Source: Microvirga sp. Mcv34
GTDB lineage: Bacteria > Pseudomonadota > Alphaproteobacteria > Rhizobiales > Beijerinckiaceae
NCBI RefSeq assembly: GCF_024519725.1
Contig: NZ_JALJRK010000005.1
Span: forward strand, 1-64,000
Direction: 5' to 3'
DNA: 64,000 bases
Part shown: piece by piece, positions 27,451 to 36,849 of the stretch
How positions within the stretch are numbered: the first letter of the stretch is position 1
How the letters are laid out: every line of letters begins with the position of its first letter
Made by a program: the position numbers and the translations under genes
Notes under the pieces: model-generated
Databases searched by the model: none
What the model was told of the DNA's origin: nothing
The model's input: the letters and a program-made list of their open reading frames with translations, nothing else

Positions 27451-27732
27451 ATGCCTGATCTCGCCTGGATGGCCTGGACGTGGCAGACGGGCCTCTTCTT
27501 CGTCGGCATCGCCAGCCTCCTGCTCGTCATGACCCTGCTGGCAATCCAGCGCCCGGAGACGGAGCGTGTCGGCGTTCTGCGCATCCCGACGACACGCGGC
27601 GACCGTCTCTTCATCTCGCTTCTCGGTGCGGCTTTCATCCACCTCGCATGGCTGGGCCTCGTTGGCCCGGACCTATGGTGGGCATCAGGCCTGTCCCTGC
27701 TCTACGCAGCCGCCGTGTTTCGCTACGTCTAG
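27451..27732 (+). CDS. DUF2160 small membrane protein of the glycerol transporter operon
   Basis: 93 residues with three hydrophobic segments (about 9-29, 49-66, 73-90) separated by a short charged loop with ERVGVLRIPTTRGDR. Matches the DUF2160 family, which recurs in glycerol ABC loci but has no known role. GGAG precedes the ATG at 27451, 10 bp after glpQ. Its constant position between permease and binding-protein genes suggests an accessory transporter subunit; that is inference. Confidence 0.82.
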   Translation: MPDLAWMAWTWQTGLFFVGIASLLLVMTLLAIQRPETERVGVLRIPTTRGDRLFISLLGAAFIHLAWLGLVGPDLWWASGLSLLYAAAVFRYV

Positions 27733-27825
27733 GAGGAATGGCTCACTAAAAACCTCCGGTTTGCCCGGACCGGAAGGATCAAGACCAGCGCACAAGCCGG
27801 CCAGGGCATTACTTGGGAGGATCGA

Positions 27826-29589
27826 ATGAAACTCACCCAATCTCACCGGCATCTGAAACTGTTCATCTCGACGAGCGTCCTGGCGATGGCGCTCGGCTCC
27901 AGCGCTGCTCTTGCGGGCATGGAAGAGGCCCGCCGCTGGATCGACACCGAATTCCAGCCGTCCACACTCTCGAAGGATGAGCAGCTGAAGGAGATGGAAT
28001 GGTTCGTCAATGCGGCCAAGCCGTTCGTGGGCCAGGAGATCAACGTGGTCTCCGAGACCATCACGACCCATGAATACGAAGCGAAGACGCTCGCCAAGGC
28101 CTTTTCGGAGATTACGGGAATCAAGCTCACCCACGACCTGATCCAGGAAGGCGACGTGGTGGAGAAGATCCAGACGCAGATGCAGTCGGGGCGCAACATC
28201 TACGATGCCTGGGTCAACGATTCCGATCTCATCGGCACCCACTTCCGCTACAAGCAGGCGATCCCGCTGGACGACTGGATGGCCGGCGAAGGCAAGGATG
28301 TGACCTTGCCGACGCTCGATGTTGCCGACTTCATCGGAAAATCCTTCACCACCGCTCCCGACGGCAAGATGTATCAGCTGCCGGACCAGCAGTTCGCCAA
28401 CGTCTACTGGTTCCGCTACGACTGGTTCCAGCGCCCGGAGTTCAAGGAAAAGTTCAAGGCGAAATACGGCTACGATCTCGGAGTTCCGGTCAACTGGTCA
28501 GCGTATGAGGACATCGCCGAATTCTTCACCAACGACGTGAAGGAGATCGACGGCGTCAAGGTCTACGGCCACATGGATTACGGCAAGAAGGATCCGTCGC
28601 TTGGCTGGCGCTTCACCGATGCCTGGCTCTCCATGGCCGGCAACGGCGACAAGGGCATCCCGAACGGCCTGCCGGTGGACGAATGGGGCATCCGCATGGA
28701 AGGCTGCCGCCCCGTCGGCTCCTCCATCGAGCGCGGCGGCGACACCAACGGCCCGGCGGCCGTCTATGCCATCGCCAAATATCTCGAGTGGATGAAGAAA
28801 TATGCGCCGCCCCAGGCGGCTGGCATGAACTTCTCCGAGTCGGGCCCGGTGCCGGCGCAAGGCAACATCGCCCAGCAGATCTTCTGGTACACCGCCTTCA
28901 CGGCCGACATGGTGAAGCCCGGTCTCCCTGTCGTGAATGCGGACGGCACGCCGAAATGGCGCATGGCGCCCTCCCCGCACGGATCGTACTGGAAGGATGG
29001 CATGAAGCTCGGCTACCAGGATGCCGGCTCGTGGACCTTGCTGAAGTCCACGCCCGTTGAGCGGCGCAAGGCGGCTTGGCTCTATGCGCAGTTCGTCACG
29101 TCCAAGACGGTCTCGCTGAAGAAGAGCCATGTGGGCCTCACCTTCATCCGAGAGAGCGACATCTGGGACAAGAGCTTCACCGAGCGCGCGCCCAAGCTTG
29201 GCGGTCTGGTCGAGTTCTACCGCTCTCCGGCCCGCGTGCAATGGACCCCGACCGGCAACAACGTGCCGGATTATCCGAAGCTCGCCCAGCTCTGGTGGCA
29301 GAACATCGGCGACGCGGCATCCGGCGCGAAGACCCCGCAGGAGGCGATGACCTCGCTGGCCAACGCGCAGGACGAGGTGCTCGGCCGCCTGGAGCGCGCC
29401 AACGTACAGGGTGAATGCGGCCCAAAGCTGAACCCGAAGACCTCCGCCGAGGAATGGTTCAAGAAGGCTGAAACCGCCGGCACCATCGCGCCCCAGCGCA
29501 AGCTCGCGAATGAGAAGCCCAAGGGCGAGACGGTGGATTACGACACGCTCATCAAGAGCTGGCCCGCTTCCCCGCCGAAGCGCAGCTGA
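27826..29589 (+). CDS. glpV: Glycerol ABC transporter periplasmic binding protein GlpV
   Basis: 587 residues, much longer than usual sugar-binding proteins but right for GlpV. The signal peptide ends near SSAALAG. Family landmarks: EGDVVEKIQTQMQSGRNIYD, LPDQQFANVYWFRYDWF, EGCRPVGSSIERGGDTNGP and AFTADMVKPGL. GGAGG precedes the ATG at 27826. The 93-bp gap before it contains a short hairpin (27756-27773). A strong terminator closes the operon just after the stop. Confidence 0.9.
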   Translation: MKLTQSHRHLKLFISTSVLAMALGSSAALAGMEEARRWIDTEFQPSTLSKDEQLKEMEWFVNAAKPFVGQEINVVSETITTHEYEAKTLAKAFSEITGIKLTHDLIQEGDVVEKIQTQMQSGRNIYDAWVNDSDLIGTHFRYKQAIPLDDWMAGEGKDVTLPTLDVADFIGKSFTTAPDGKMYQLPDQQFANVYWFRYDWFQRPEFKEKFKAKYGYDLGVPVNWSAYEDIAEFFTNDVKEIDGVKVYGHMDYGKKDPSLGWRFTDAWLSMAGNGDKGIPNGLPVDEWGIRMEGCRPVGSSIERGGDTNGPAAVYAIAKYLEWMKKYAPPQAAGMNFSESGPVPAQGNIAQQIFWYTAFTADMVKPGLPVVNADGTPKWRMAPSPHGSYWKDGMKLGYQDAGSWTLLKSTPVERRKAAWLYAQFVTSKTVSLKKSHVGLTFIRESDIWDKSFTERAPKLGGLVEFYRSPARVQWTPTGNNVPDYPKLAQLWWQNIGDAASGAKTPQEAMTSLANAQDEVLGRLERANVQGECGPKLNPKTSAEEWFKKAETAGTIAPQRKLANEKPKGETVDYDTLIKSWPASPPKRS

Positions 29590-29597
29590 CGAAAACC

Positions 29598-29628
29598 AGC
29601 CCCGCCCCTGTAAGGGCGGGGCTTTCTC
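29598..29628 (+). terminator. Rho-independent terminator after glpV
   Basis: Perfect 10-bp arms AGCCCCGCCC / GGGCGGGGCT with a 6-base loop, followed by TTCTC. Eight bases after the glpV stop. Confidence 0.9.
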
Positions 29629-29677
29629 ATAGGACTGGCTTCGAAGCGCTCAAGCCACACCCTCCCGAAACTGCCGA

Positions 29678-30925
29678 TCACGGCTCTGCCCGCGTTTCCC
29701 TTTCGTCCAACCATGACAGGTCGAGCGTGAACAGCTCCTGCGGCCGCGCGACGCCCCTCAGGGCATAACGGCCCACCGACACCAGGCATTCCCGATCCTC
29801 ACTTGCGGCTGCCGAGAAGAACGCGGACGACACGAGGACATCCCTCTCCACAGAGCGGCACAAGGCGCCGATCCGGCTCACCTCGTTCACGGCCGGTCCG
29901 ACGACGGTGAAATCCAGCCGGTCCTGGCTGCCGATATTGCCGTAGAACACCTCTCCGATATGCAAGCCGAGATAGGCCGAGGTGACCGGGAGGTTGCAAG
30001 ACAGGCGCTCCTCGTTCAGCGCCCGTATCCTCGCATGCATCAGGCGCTCAGCCTTGAGCGCGCACCGGCAGGCCTGAACGGGATCATCCTCCTTGAAGAT
30101 CGCGAGCGCACCATCCCCGATCAGCTTCAGGACATCGCCGCCCGCCTCGTAGATGGAGGAGATGATCGCTTCCGAATAATCGTTCAGGAACGGGATGATC
30201 TGCTCGGGATCGGCCGTCTCCGTAATATGCGTGAAGCTGTGAAGGTCACTGAACCACAGGACCGACTGGATCCGGTCGGTCACGCCACGGGCGATCCGCC
30301 CGCTCAGGACGAGCCGGCCCGCATCGCGACCGAGATAAGTCTCGACGAGGGTTTTCGCGATGCGCGCCAGCGAGGCGCATTTCATGGCCAGCATCAGGGG
30401 CGAGGCCAATTCGCGCAGGAGTGCGATCTCGTCGTCGGCGAAGCCGGAAGGCGCGTCGGTCGTCCAGGACGAATAGAAGGAATCCATCTCACCGATGGCG
30501 CCCTCGACTTCGAAGCGATGGATCAGGACGAGATAGTCCGTCTGGCCTTCAGCGCGGAGATCCGCGAGAATCGAGAAATCCTCGATCTGCCCGGGGCCGA
30601 TCCGCCGCCGCAGGAAGTCCTCTCCGGTCGACCAGAGATGATAATAGGTGCTCCGGCGCCAGTTCTCCGCCGCCTGCCCTTCCACGTTGGTCCGGCCGTA
30701 CTCGACGATCGGATCGAGACTGTCCTGGTCGTCACGGCGCCAGCGGAAGACTCGGCCCTCATGGATCGGGTGCAGCGTATCGATGATGATGTTCACCTGC
30801 GAAATGGGCAATCCCTCGCCGGTCAGCCTGGTGCAGAATCCGCGCAGGAGCTCGAGCTCCGACATGCCAACCAATCCGGCTTCGGTGACCCATTTCGCAA
30901 TATGTGCCGCCTGAGCTTTGTCCAT
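29678..30925 (-). CDS. Class III adenylate/guanylate cyclase with N-terminal sensor-like region
   Basis: 415 residues. The cyclase domain occupies about 215-400: metal Asp227 (WFSDLHSFT) and Asp271 (KLIGDGAL), purine-specifying Lys268 and Asp338 (QDRLDFTVVG), and transition-state Asn347 and Arg351 (AVNEVSR). All catalytic positions are filled, so it should be active, and Lys/Asp favours ATP. Residues 1-210 form a soluble domain of the type seen in other rhizobial cyclases; its ligand is unknown. No membrane segments. Start at the ATG at 30925; longer versions run into the upstream gap. Stand-alone. Confidence 0.9.
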   Translation of the reverse strand: MDKAQAAHIAKWVTEAGLVGMSELELLRGFCTRLTGEGLPISQVNIIIDTLHPIHEGRVFRWRRDDQDSLDPIVEYGRTNVEGQAAENWRRSTYYHLWSTGEDFLRRRIGPGQIEDFSILADLRAEGQTDYLVLIHRFEVEGAIGEMDSFYSSWTTDAPSGFADDEIALLRELASPLMLAMKCASLARIAKTLVETYLGRDAGRLVLSGRIARGVTDRIQSVLWFSDLHSFTHITETADPEQIIPFLNDYSEAIISSIYEAGGDVLKLIGDGALAIFKEDDPVQACRCALKAERLMHARIRALNEERLSCNLPVTSAYLGLHIGEVFYGNIGSQDRLDFTVVGPAVNEVSRIGALCRSVERDVLVSSAFFSAAASEDRECLVSVGRYALRGVARPQELFTLDLSWLDERETRAEP

Positions 30926-31025
30926 GGGGCTCTCTTCACGATGCCAGTGCATCCAACCTTCACCTTCAGCATATCGGGCGAAGGGGCAAAGTCGAACACC
31001 GATACGCGCGTCGCGGACACTCCCT

Positions 31026-34000
31026 CTACTCGGCGGGGTTGGGTTGGGTTCCCAACGAGTCGGCCCGCTTCGAACCTGGGCGTCTGAAGAGACGCAGAAC
31101 CACGAGGCGAACCGCAACGTAGAAGACGGGCGTCAGGAACAGGCCGAACACGGTCACGCCGAGCATTCCCGAGAACACGGCCGTGCCGAGAGACTGGCGC
31201 ATCTCGGCGCCGGGGCCGGTCGCGATCGCGAGCGGCAGCACGCCGAGAATGAAGGCGAAGGCCGTCATCAGAATGGGCCGCAGGCGCAACCGGCACGCCT
31301 CGACCACCGCTTCCACCGGCGTCTTGCCGTCGAACTCCGCCTGCCGGGCGAATTCCACGATGAGGATGGCGTTCTTCGCGGCCAGGCCGACGAGGACCAC
31401 AAGGCCGATCTGGGTCAGGATGTTATTGTCCTGGCCTCTGATCATGACGCCGATCAGCGCCGAAAGAACGCTCATCGGCACGATCAGGATGATCGCGATG
31501 GGCAACGACCAGCTTTCATACTGGGCCGCCAGCACGAGGAACACGAAGAGCACGGACAGCGCGAAGATGAACACCGCCGTGTTGCCGGTCTGCCGCTCCT
31601 GGAACGCCAGTTCCGTCCATTCGAACCCCATGCTCGGCGAGAGATTTTGCCGGACCAGCGTCTCCATGGCATCGAGCGCGGTGCCTGAGGACACGCCCGG
31701 CCCCGCATTGCCCTGCAGGGCCACCGAGGTGAACATGTTGTAGCGCTGCACCAAGTCAGGCCCCGACACCTCCCGCATCTCGACAAGGGTGCCCAGGGGC
31801 ACGAGAGCGCCCGTGGATGAGCGGACCCGCAGCCGGTTGATATCATCCTGGTCGATCCGGAAACGCTGATCGGCTTGCGCCCGCACCTGGTAGACCCGGC
31901 CGAACGCATTGAAGTCATTCACGTAGGCGGTGCCGAGATTGATGCGGAGGGTTTCGAAGATGTTCGGGATCGGCACGTTCAGGATGCTCGCTTTCTGGCG
32001 GTCGATCTCCAGATAGACCTGCGGCGAGTTGGCCGAGAACGTGGTGAAGACGCCGGCCAGGTTCGGGTTCTGCCGCGCCTGCCCCATCAGCTGAGAGGCG
32101 ACCGCCAGGATGCCGCGCACATCGTCGCCGGTGCGGTTCTGGATCTGAATCTTGAAGCCGCCGGAATTGCCGAGGCCTCGGACAGGGGGCGGCGGGATGG
32201 CGATGATGAACGCCTCCTCGATCTGCTGCATGCGCGCGAACAGATCGGCGATGATCTTGGCCCCGGATTCACCCGCTTCGATCCGCTCGTCGAAAGGCTT
32301 GAACCCGGCGAAGATCGCCGCGGCATTAGTCGCGTTGGTGAATGTGGCGCCGGAAAACCCCGCGAAGGCGACCGCGTTCTTTACGCCGGGCGTCTCCTGC
32401 ATGATCTTGGACGCCCGCTGAACCACCGCATCCGTGCGCGCCAGGGACGCCCCATCCGGCAACTGGATCACCACGATGGCATAGCCTTGGTCCAAGGTCG
32501 GGATGAAGCCGCGCGGCACATGGTTTGCCGTCCATAACGTCCCGGCCAGGAGGCCGACATAGACCGGCAGCACGATGAGCTTGTGCCGCGCCAGCGTTCC
32601 GACCGCCTTCGCATAGCCGTTGGACGTGGCGTCGAAACCGCGATTGAAGCCGTTGGCCAATGTTCGCCCGAAGCGGGCAGCCGGATTCCTGGAATGCTCG
32701 TGAGTGTGCGGCTTCAGCAGAAAGGCGGCCAGGGCCGGCGAAAGTGTCAGGGAATTGAAGGCCGAGATGACCGTCGACACGGCGATGGTCAGGGCGAATT
32801 GTCGATAGAACTGGCCGGAGATGCCCGGAATGAAGGCGGTGGGCACGAAAACCGCGACGAGGACCAGTGCAATGGCCACGAGAGCGGCTCCGACCTCGTC
32901 CATGGTCGTGTGTGCGGCATCGCGCGGACTCATTCCGAGTACGATGTTACGCTCCACGTTCTCCACAACGACGATCGCATCGTCGACAACGATGCCGATG
33001 GCTAGAACCATGCCGAACAGGGTCAGCGTATTGATCGAGAAGCCGAGGGCCGCCATGAAGGCGAAGGTGCCGATCAAGGAGACCGGGATCGCCACGATGG
33101 GGATGATCGCCGTGCGCCAGCTCTGCAGGAACACGAAGACCACGATCACGACGAGAGCCGTGGCCTCGAACAACGTCTTGTAGACCTCGTTCACGCTTTC
33201 GGAGATGAACTCCGTGGGATTGTAGACGATCTGATACGCGATGCCCGGCGGAAAGTTGCGTTTGAGCTCCTCCATGGTCCGTGTGATCTGCTCGGAGGCG
33301 GCGAGCGCATTGGTCCCCGGGCGCTGGAAGATGGCGAGCGCCACCGCAGGATTGCCGTTCAGATAGGAATTCGTGACGTAATCCTGCGCGCCGAGTTCGA
33401 TACGGGCAACGTCCTGCAGCCGCACGAGGCGGCCCTGCGGGGTCGCCTGGACGATGATCTGCCGGAACTGGCGCGGATCCTCGAACCGGCCCTGCGTCGT
33501 CACCGTCAGCTGAAAGGCCGCATCCGTCGGCGTCGGCTCCTGCCCCAGGGCGCCGCCCGACACCTGGACGTTCTGCTCCTGGATCGCCCGCACCACCTCG
33601 CTCGAAGTCATGCCGTATGAGGCAAGCTTCTCGGGATCCAGCCAGACGCGCAGGGAATATTGACGCTCACCGAAGATGATGAGATCCCCCACGCCGTCGA
33701 GCCGCAGCAGGATGTCGCGCACATAGTTGCGGGCATAGTTCGAGACGTAGAGCTGGTCGTAGGACCCGTCCGGCGAGAGCATGTGCACGACCATCATCAG
33801 GTCGGGCGAACTCTTGAGCGTGGTCACGCCGAGCCGACGGACCTCTTCGGGCAGGCGCGGCGTTGCGATCGCCACGCGGTTCTGGACAAGCACCTGGGCC
33901 TTGTCGAGATCAGTTCCGAGCTTGAACGTGATCGTCAGCGCCATAGCGCCGTCGCCGGTAGAGTAGGAGGACATGTAGAGCATGTCCTCGACACCGTTGA

Positions 34001-34211
34001 TCTGCTGCTCCAGCGGCGTCGCGACGGTGGCAGCGACCGTCTGCGCATCGGCTCCCGGGTAACTGGCTCTGACGACCACGGTGGGTGGCGCGATATCCGG
34101 GTATTGCGCGACCGGCAGCGTCGAGTAGGCGATCCCTCCGATGATCAGGAAGAGCGCCGACAGGACGGTCGCGAAGATGGGGCGATCGACGAAGAAATGG
34201 GCAAAGCGCAT
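31026..34211 (-). CDS. RND multidrug efflux permease (HAE1/AcrB type)
   Basis: Proton-driven inner-membrane pump exporting hydrophobic compounds through an outer-membrane channel. 1061 residues, full length. Starts MRFAHFFVDRPIFATVLS, typical of AcrB-like proteins. The proton-relay acid pair is Asp410-Asp411 in GIVVDDAIVVVENVERN. Two large periplasmic loops and twelve membrane segments are expected. GAGGAGG precedes the ATG at 34211. Follows its adaptor gene by 23 bp. No outer-membrane factor or TetR regulator gene lies nearby. Confidence 0.95.
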   Translation of the reverse strand: MRFAHFFVDRPIFATVLSALFLIIGGIAYSTLPVAQYPDIAPPTVVVRASYPGADAQTVAATVATPLEQQINGVEDMLYMSSYSTGDGAMALTITFKLGTDLDKAQVLVQNRVAIATPRLPEEVRRLGVTTLKSSPDLMMVVHMLSPDGSYDQLYVSNYARNYVRDILLRLDGVGDLIIFGERQYSLRVWLDPEKLASYGMTSSEVVRAIQEQNVQVSGGALGQEPTPTDAAFQLTVTTQGRFEDPRQFRQIIVQATPQGRLVRLQDVARIELGAQDYVTNSYLNGNPAVALAIFQRPGTNALAASEQITRTMEELKRNFPPGIAYQIVYNPTEFISESVNEVYKTLFEATALVVIVVFVFLQSWRTAIIPIVAIPVSLIGTFAFMAALGFSINTLTLFGMVLAIGIVVDDAIVVVENVERNIVLGMSPRDAAHTTMDEVGAALVAIALVLVAVFVPTAFIPGISGQFYRQFALTIAVSTVISAFNSLTLSPALAAFLLKPHTHEHSRNPAARFGRTLANGFNRGFDATSNGYAKAVGTLARHKLIVLPVYVGLLAGTLWTANHVPRGFIPTLDQGYAIVVIQLPDGASLARTDAVVQRASKIMQETPGVKNAVAFAGFSGATFTNATNAAAIFAGFKPFDERIEAGESGAKIIADLFARMQQIEEAFIIAIPPPPVRGLGNSGGFKIQIQNRTGDDVRGILAVASQLMGQARQNPNLAGVFTTFSANSPQVYLEIDRQKASILNVPIPNIFETLRINLGTAYVNDFNAFGRVYQVRAQADQRFRIDQDDINRLRVRSSTGALVPLGTLVEMREVSGPDLVQRYNMFTSVALQGNAGPGVSSGTALDAMETLVRQNLSPSMGFEWTELAFQERQTGNTAVFIFALSVLFVFLVLAAQYESWSLPIAIILIVPMSVLSALIGVMIRGQDNNILTQIGLVVLVGLAAKNAILIVEFARQAEFDGKTPVEAVVEACRLRLRPILMTAFAFILGVLPLAIATGPGAEMRQSLGTAVFSGMLGVTVFGLFLTPVFYVAVRLVVLRLFRRPGSKRADSLGTQPNPAE

Positions 34212-34234
34212 GGAAGCGCCCTCCTCGCGTGGGA

Positions 34235-35386
34235 TCAGCTTCCGTTTCGCTCCCGCACCGGGGGAAGCGTCGTCATCTGCGGCGTCACAGGCGCGCCGGG
34301 CCTTACGCGGACGAGGCGGTTCACGACCACCGTCTCGTTGCCGGTCAGCCCGTCGCGGATCACCCTGTAGCCGTCGATCCGCGGGCCGATGCGCACAGGC
34401 TTGAGATTGACCGTGTTGTTCTCGCCGAGCACATAGACGATCCGCCTGTCCTGGTCGCTGCCGATGGCTTCATCGGGCAGGAGGATGCCCCGGTAGGGAT
34501 CCGATGCGCCAACCGTCACACGGCCGAACAGGCCGGGGGTCAGGAAGCGGTCCTTATTCTCGAACACCGCACGCACGCGGATCGTTCCGCTGGCCGAATC
34601 AAGCCGGTTGTCGACGAAGTCGAGATGTCCCTTGCGCGGCTCCAGACGCTCATCCGTCAATCTCAGCACGACCTCATTGGTCTCTCCATTGGCAGAGCTG
34701 TTCGTGCCTCCGCGGGATTGCCGGGAGAAGGCGAGGAACGAACGCTCGTCGACATCGAAATAGAACTGGATCGGGTCGAGCGAGAGAACGTTCGTCAGGA
34801 TCGTCTCGTTGGCATTGACCAGGTTGCCTTCGGAGACGAGCTTGCGCGAGATGCGCCCCGACAGCGGAGACTTGATCTCCGTGAACTCGACGTCGAGCTG
34901 GGCCTGCCGCAGCGCCGCCTGGGCGCGGTCCAGCTCCGCCTTCGCCGTCAGGAAAGACTGGCGGCGCTGATCGTAGAGCTGGTCGGTGATGTTCCCGGTC
35001 TTCCGCAGCTGTTCCGCGCGATCGAGGTCGCTTTGGGCGAATTCCAGGCGGACCTGGGAGGATGTGACCGCCGATTGCGCCTGCTCGAGCGAATTGCGGT
35101 AGGGACGCGGGTCGATGGTGAAGAGAAGATCGCCAGCCTTGACGAAGGTGCCGTCCTGGAAGTGGACCTTGTCGAGATACCCGGACACCCGGGCGCGGAT
35201 ATCGACCTGATCGATCGCCTCGAAGCGTCCGATAAAGTCGTCCTGCTCGACGATGTCCTTCACGAGGGGTTTTGCGACAGTCACAGGCGGAGGTGGCGCG
35301 GGGCCGCCTTGCGCCATGGCCAGGCTCACCGCTGCAACCCACGAAAACAGAACGCTGGAAAACAACACGGACCGAGGAAAGCGCAT
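34235..35386 (-). CDS. RND efflux periplasmic adaptor (AcrA type)
   Basis: Membrane-fusion protein linking the RND pump to an outer-membrane channel. 383 residues. Signal peptide ends near AVSLAMAQ with no lipobox Cys, so it is soluble or loosely held. The lipoyl half-motifs VDIRARVSGYLDKVHFQDGTFVKAGDLLF and KSPLSGRISRKLVSEGNLVN flank a coiled-coil hairpin (SLEQAQSAV to QAQLDVEF). AGGAGG lies six bases before the ATG at 35386, chosen over the TTG/ATG further upstream. A palindrome at 35492-35503 may be its operator. Confidence 0.94.
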   Translation of the reverse strand: MRFPRSVLFSSVLFSWVAAVSLAMAQGGPAPPPPVTVAKPLVKDIVEQDDFIGRFEAIDQVDIRARVSGYLDKVHFQDGTFVKAGDLLFTIDPRPYRNSLEQAQSAVTSSQVRLEFAQSDLDRAEQLRKTGNITDQLYDQRRQSFLTAKAELDRAQAALRQAQLDVEFTEIKSPLSGRISRKLVSEGNLVNANETILTNVLSLDPIQFYFDVDERSFLAFSRQSRGGTNSSANGETNEVVLRLTDERLEPRKGHLDFVDNRLDSASGTIRVRAVFENKDRFLTPGLFGRVTVGASDPYRGILLPDEAIGSDQDRRIVYVLGENNTVNLKPVRIGPRIDGYRVIRDGLTGNETVVVNRLVRVRPGAPVTPQMTTLPPVRERNGS

Positions 35387-35491
35387 GCGTAACCTCCTGA
35401 TCGACATGATGGACGCAGCACTAAGCCTCCGAATTCCAGCTTATGATCCTATGCGCAGAGGCACGCAGAAGAGCTTTTGTTCTTATTGCAA

Positions 35492-35503
35492 CGCAATATT
35501 GCG
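35492..35503. promoter_or_regulatory. Palindrome upstream of the RND pump operon (candidate operator)
   Basis: CGCAATATTGCG, a perfect 12-bp palindrome with partial extension (CAA to the left, TTG to the right). A looser inverted repeat with TGCAATGA and TCATTG follows at about 35528-35555. It lies 106 bp upstream of the adaptor start in a locally AT-rich stretch. Such sites upstream of RND pumps are often TetR-family operators; no regulator gene is adjacent. Confidence 0.4.
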
Positions 35504-35584
35504 CATTGTCGAGGCGCTGACAAGATGTGCAATGATGGTACGATTCATTGTGCTTGAGGCCCGTCAATATGAGGTACTGGATCG

Positions 35585-36649
35585 TCAGGTATAGGCGCTG
35601 CGCAGGTCGAGCGTGCTCTTCTTCCCAATGAACTCGTAGTTTTCGGAGAGCCATGTGCGCGCCGCATTCCTGCCGAGATCCTTCAGCTCCTTGAAGAAGC
35701 TCCATTGGGCGCTAAGGCGCGACGCCGCCGTGAACTCGTCGAGCCTCTCGCCGCCATGAATACGATGCATGAGAACGCGTTTGTAGTCGGCAACCGAGAG
35801 CTTGCCCTCGTCGATCAGACGCGTCACGAACTCGACCGCCCTGAACTGCTCCAGCAGATTGGCATTGAACGTGATCTCCGTCAGGCGGTTCTGAATTTCC
35901 TGCACGCTCCGTGGAGTCGAGCGGCGCTCGATCGGATTGATCTGCACCAGCAGGATATCGTCCGACTGCGTTTCGTAGAACAGCGGAAAGAGGGCCGGAT
36001 TTCCGGTATAGCCTCCGTCCCAGTAGGGTTCGCCATCGATTTCAACGGCCTTGAAGAGCATCGGCAGGCAGGCCGAGGCCAGGACGTGATCCACGGTCAG
36101 TTCAGGGCCGGTGAAGACCCTGATCTTCCCCGACCAGACGCTTGTCGCCGCGATGAACAGCTTCGCATCCTTGCAGGCCCGCACCCGTTCGAAATTGATC
36201 AGGCTGTTGAGAGCATCGCGCAAAGGGTTGATGTCGAGAGGGTTGAGATCGTAAGGGCTCGCGACCCGGGACCAAGCATCGAACCAGAGATGCGAAGAGC
36301 CGTTCATGCTCCAGTAGCTCAACAGGCGATCAAAAAGCGACCTCTGGATCGGCGAGAGCACGCCATCGAGGCTCACGCGCTTCCAGAACTTGCGCAGCTG
36401 CTCCCGCGCCCCGTCGCGCCCGCCCTCGAGCCATCCTTCGAAGAGGACGACCGCATTCATCGATCCCGCGCTGGCCCCCGTAATCGCCTCGACCGTCAGT
36501 CGTCCATCTTCGAGGAGATAGTCGATCACACCCCAGGTGAACGCACCGTGCGCGCCGCCACCCTGCAGCGCCAGGGATACGGATTTCTCGGCATTGGGGC
36601 ACACGAGCCCCCGCACAGGGTTCCTACGGATTTGAGCTCGACCAGTCAT
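35585..36649 (-). CDS. Patatin-like phospholipase
   Basis: Lipid acyl hydrolase, 354 residues. The Ser/Asp dyad can be placed: oxyanion GGGAHGAF (30-37), Ser60 in GASAGS and Asp211 in WDGGY. N-terminal 20 residues are basic and unstructured; there is no signal peptide, so it probably acts on the inner face of the membrane or on storage granules. Family members include phospholipases and polyhydroxyalkanoate-linked proteins; the substrate is not determined here. Confidence 0.9.
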   Translation of the reverse strand: MTGRAQIRRNPVRGLVCPNAEKSVSLALQGGGAHGAFTWGVIDYLLEDGRLTVEAITGASAGSMNAVVLFEGWLEGGRDGAREQLRKFWKRVSLDGVLSPIQRSLFDRLLSYWSMNGSSHLWFDAWSRVASPYDLNPLDINPLRDALNSLINFERVRACKDAKLFIAATSVWSGKIRVFTGPELTVDHVLASACLPMLFKAVEIDGEPYWDGGYTGNPALFPLFYETQSDDILLVQINPIERRSTPRSVQEIQNRLTEITFNANLLEQFRAVEFVTRLIDEGKLSVADYKRVLMHRIHGGERLDEFTAASRLSAQWSFFKELKDLGRNAARTWLSENYEFIGKKSTLDLRSAYT

Positions 36650-36849
36650 CGCGGCCTCCAGGTCTCGGCCGCCAGATTACCACCCGAATGCCTCCCGGAT
36701 GCAAGCCGCACATCACCCTGGCAGAGAGAGCGGCTATTCAAGTTCGATCGATAATGTGGTCAAGCTTGGCCTTCGCGTTCTGTCCCGTCGTACAACGGCG
36801 AAGGGCTTGATGGCCATGGATCATCGAGGCTCCACGCCTCAAAATCCCG

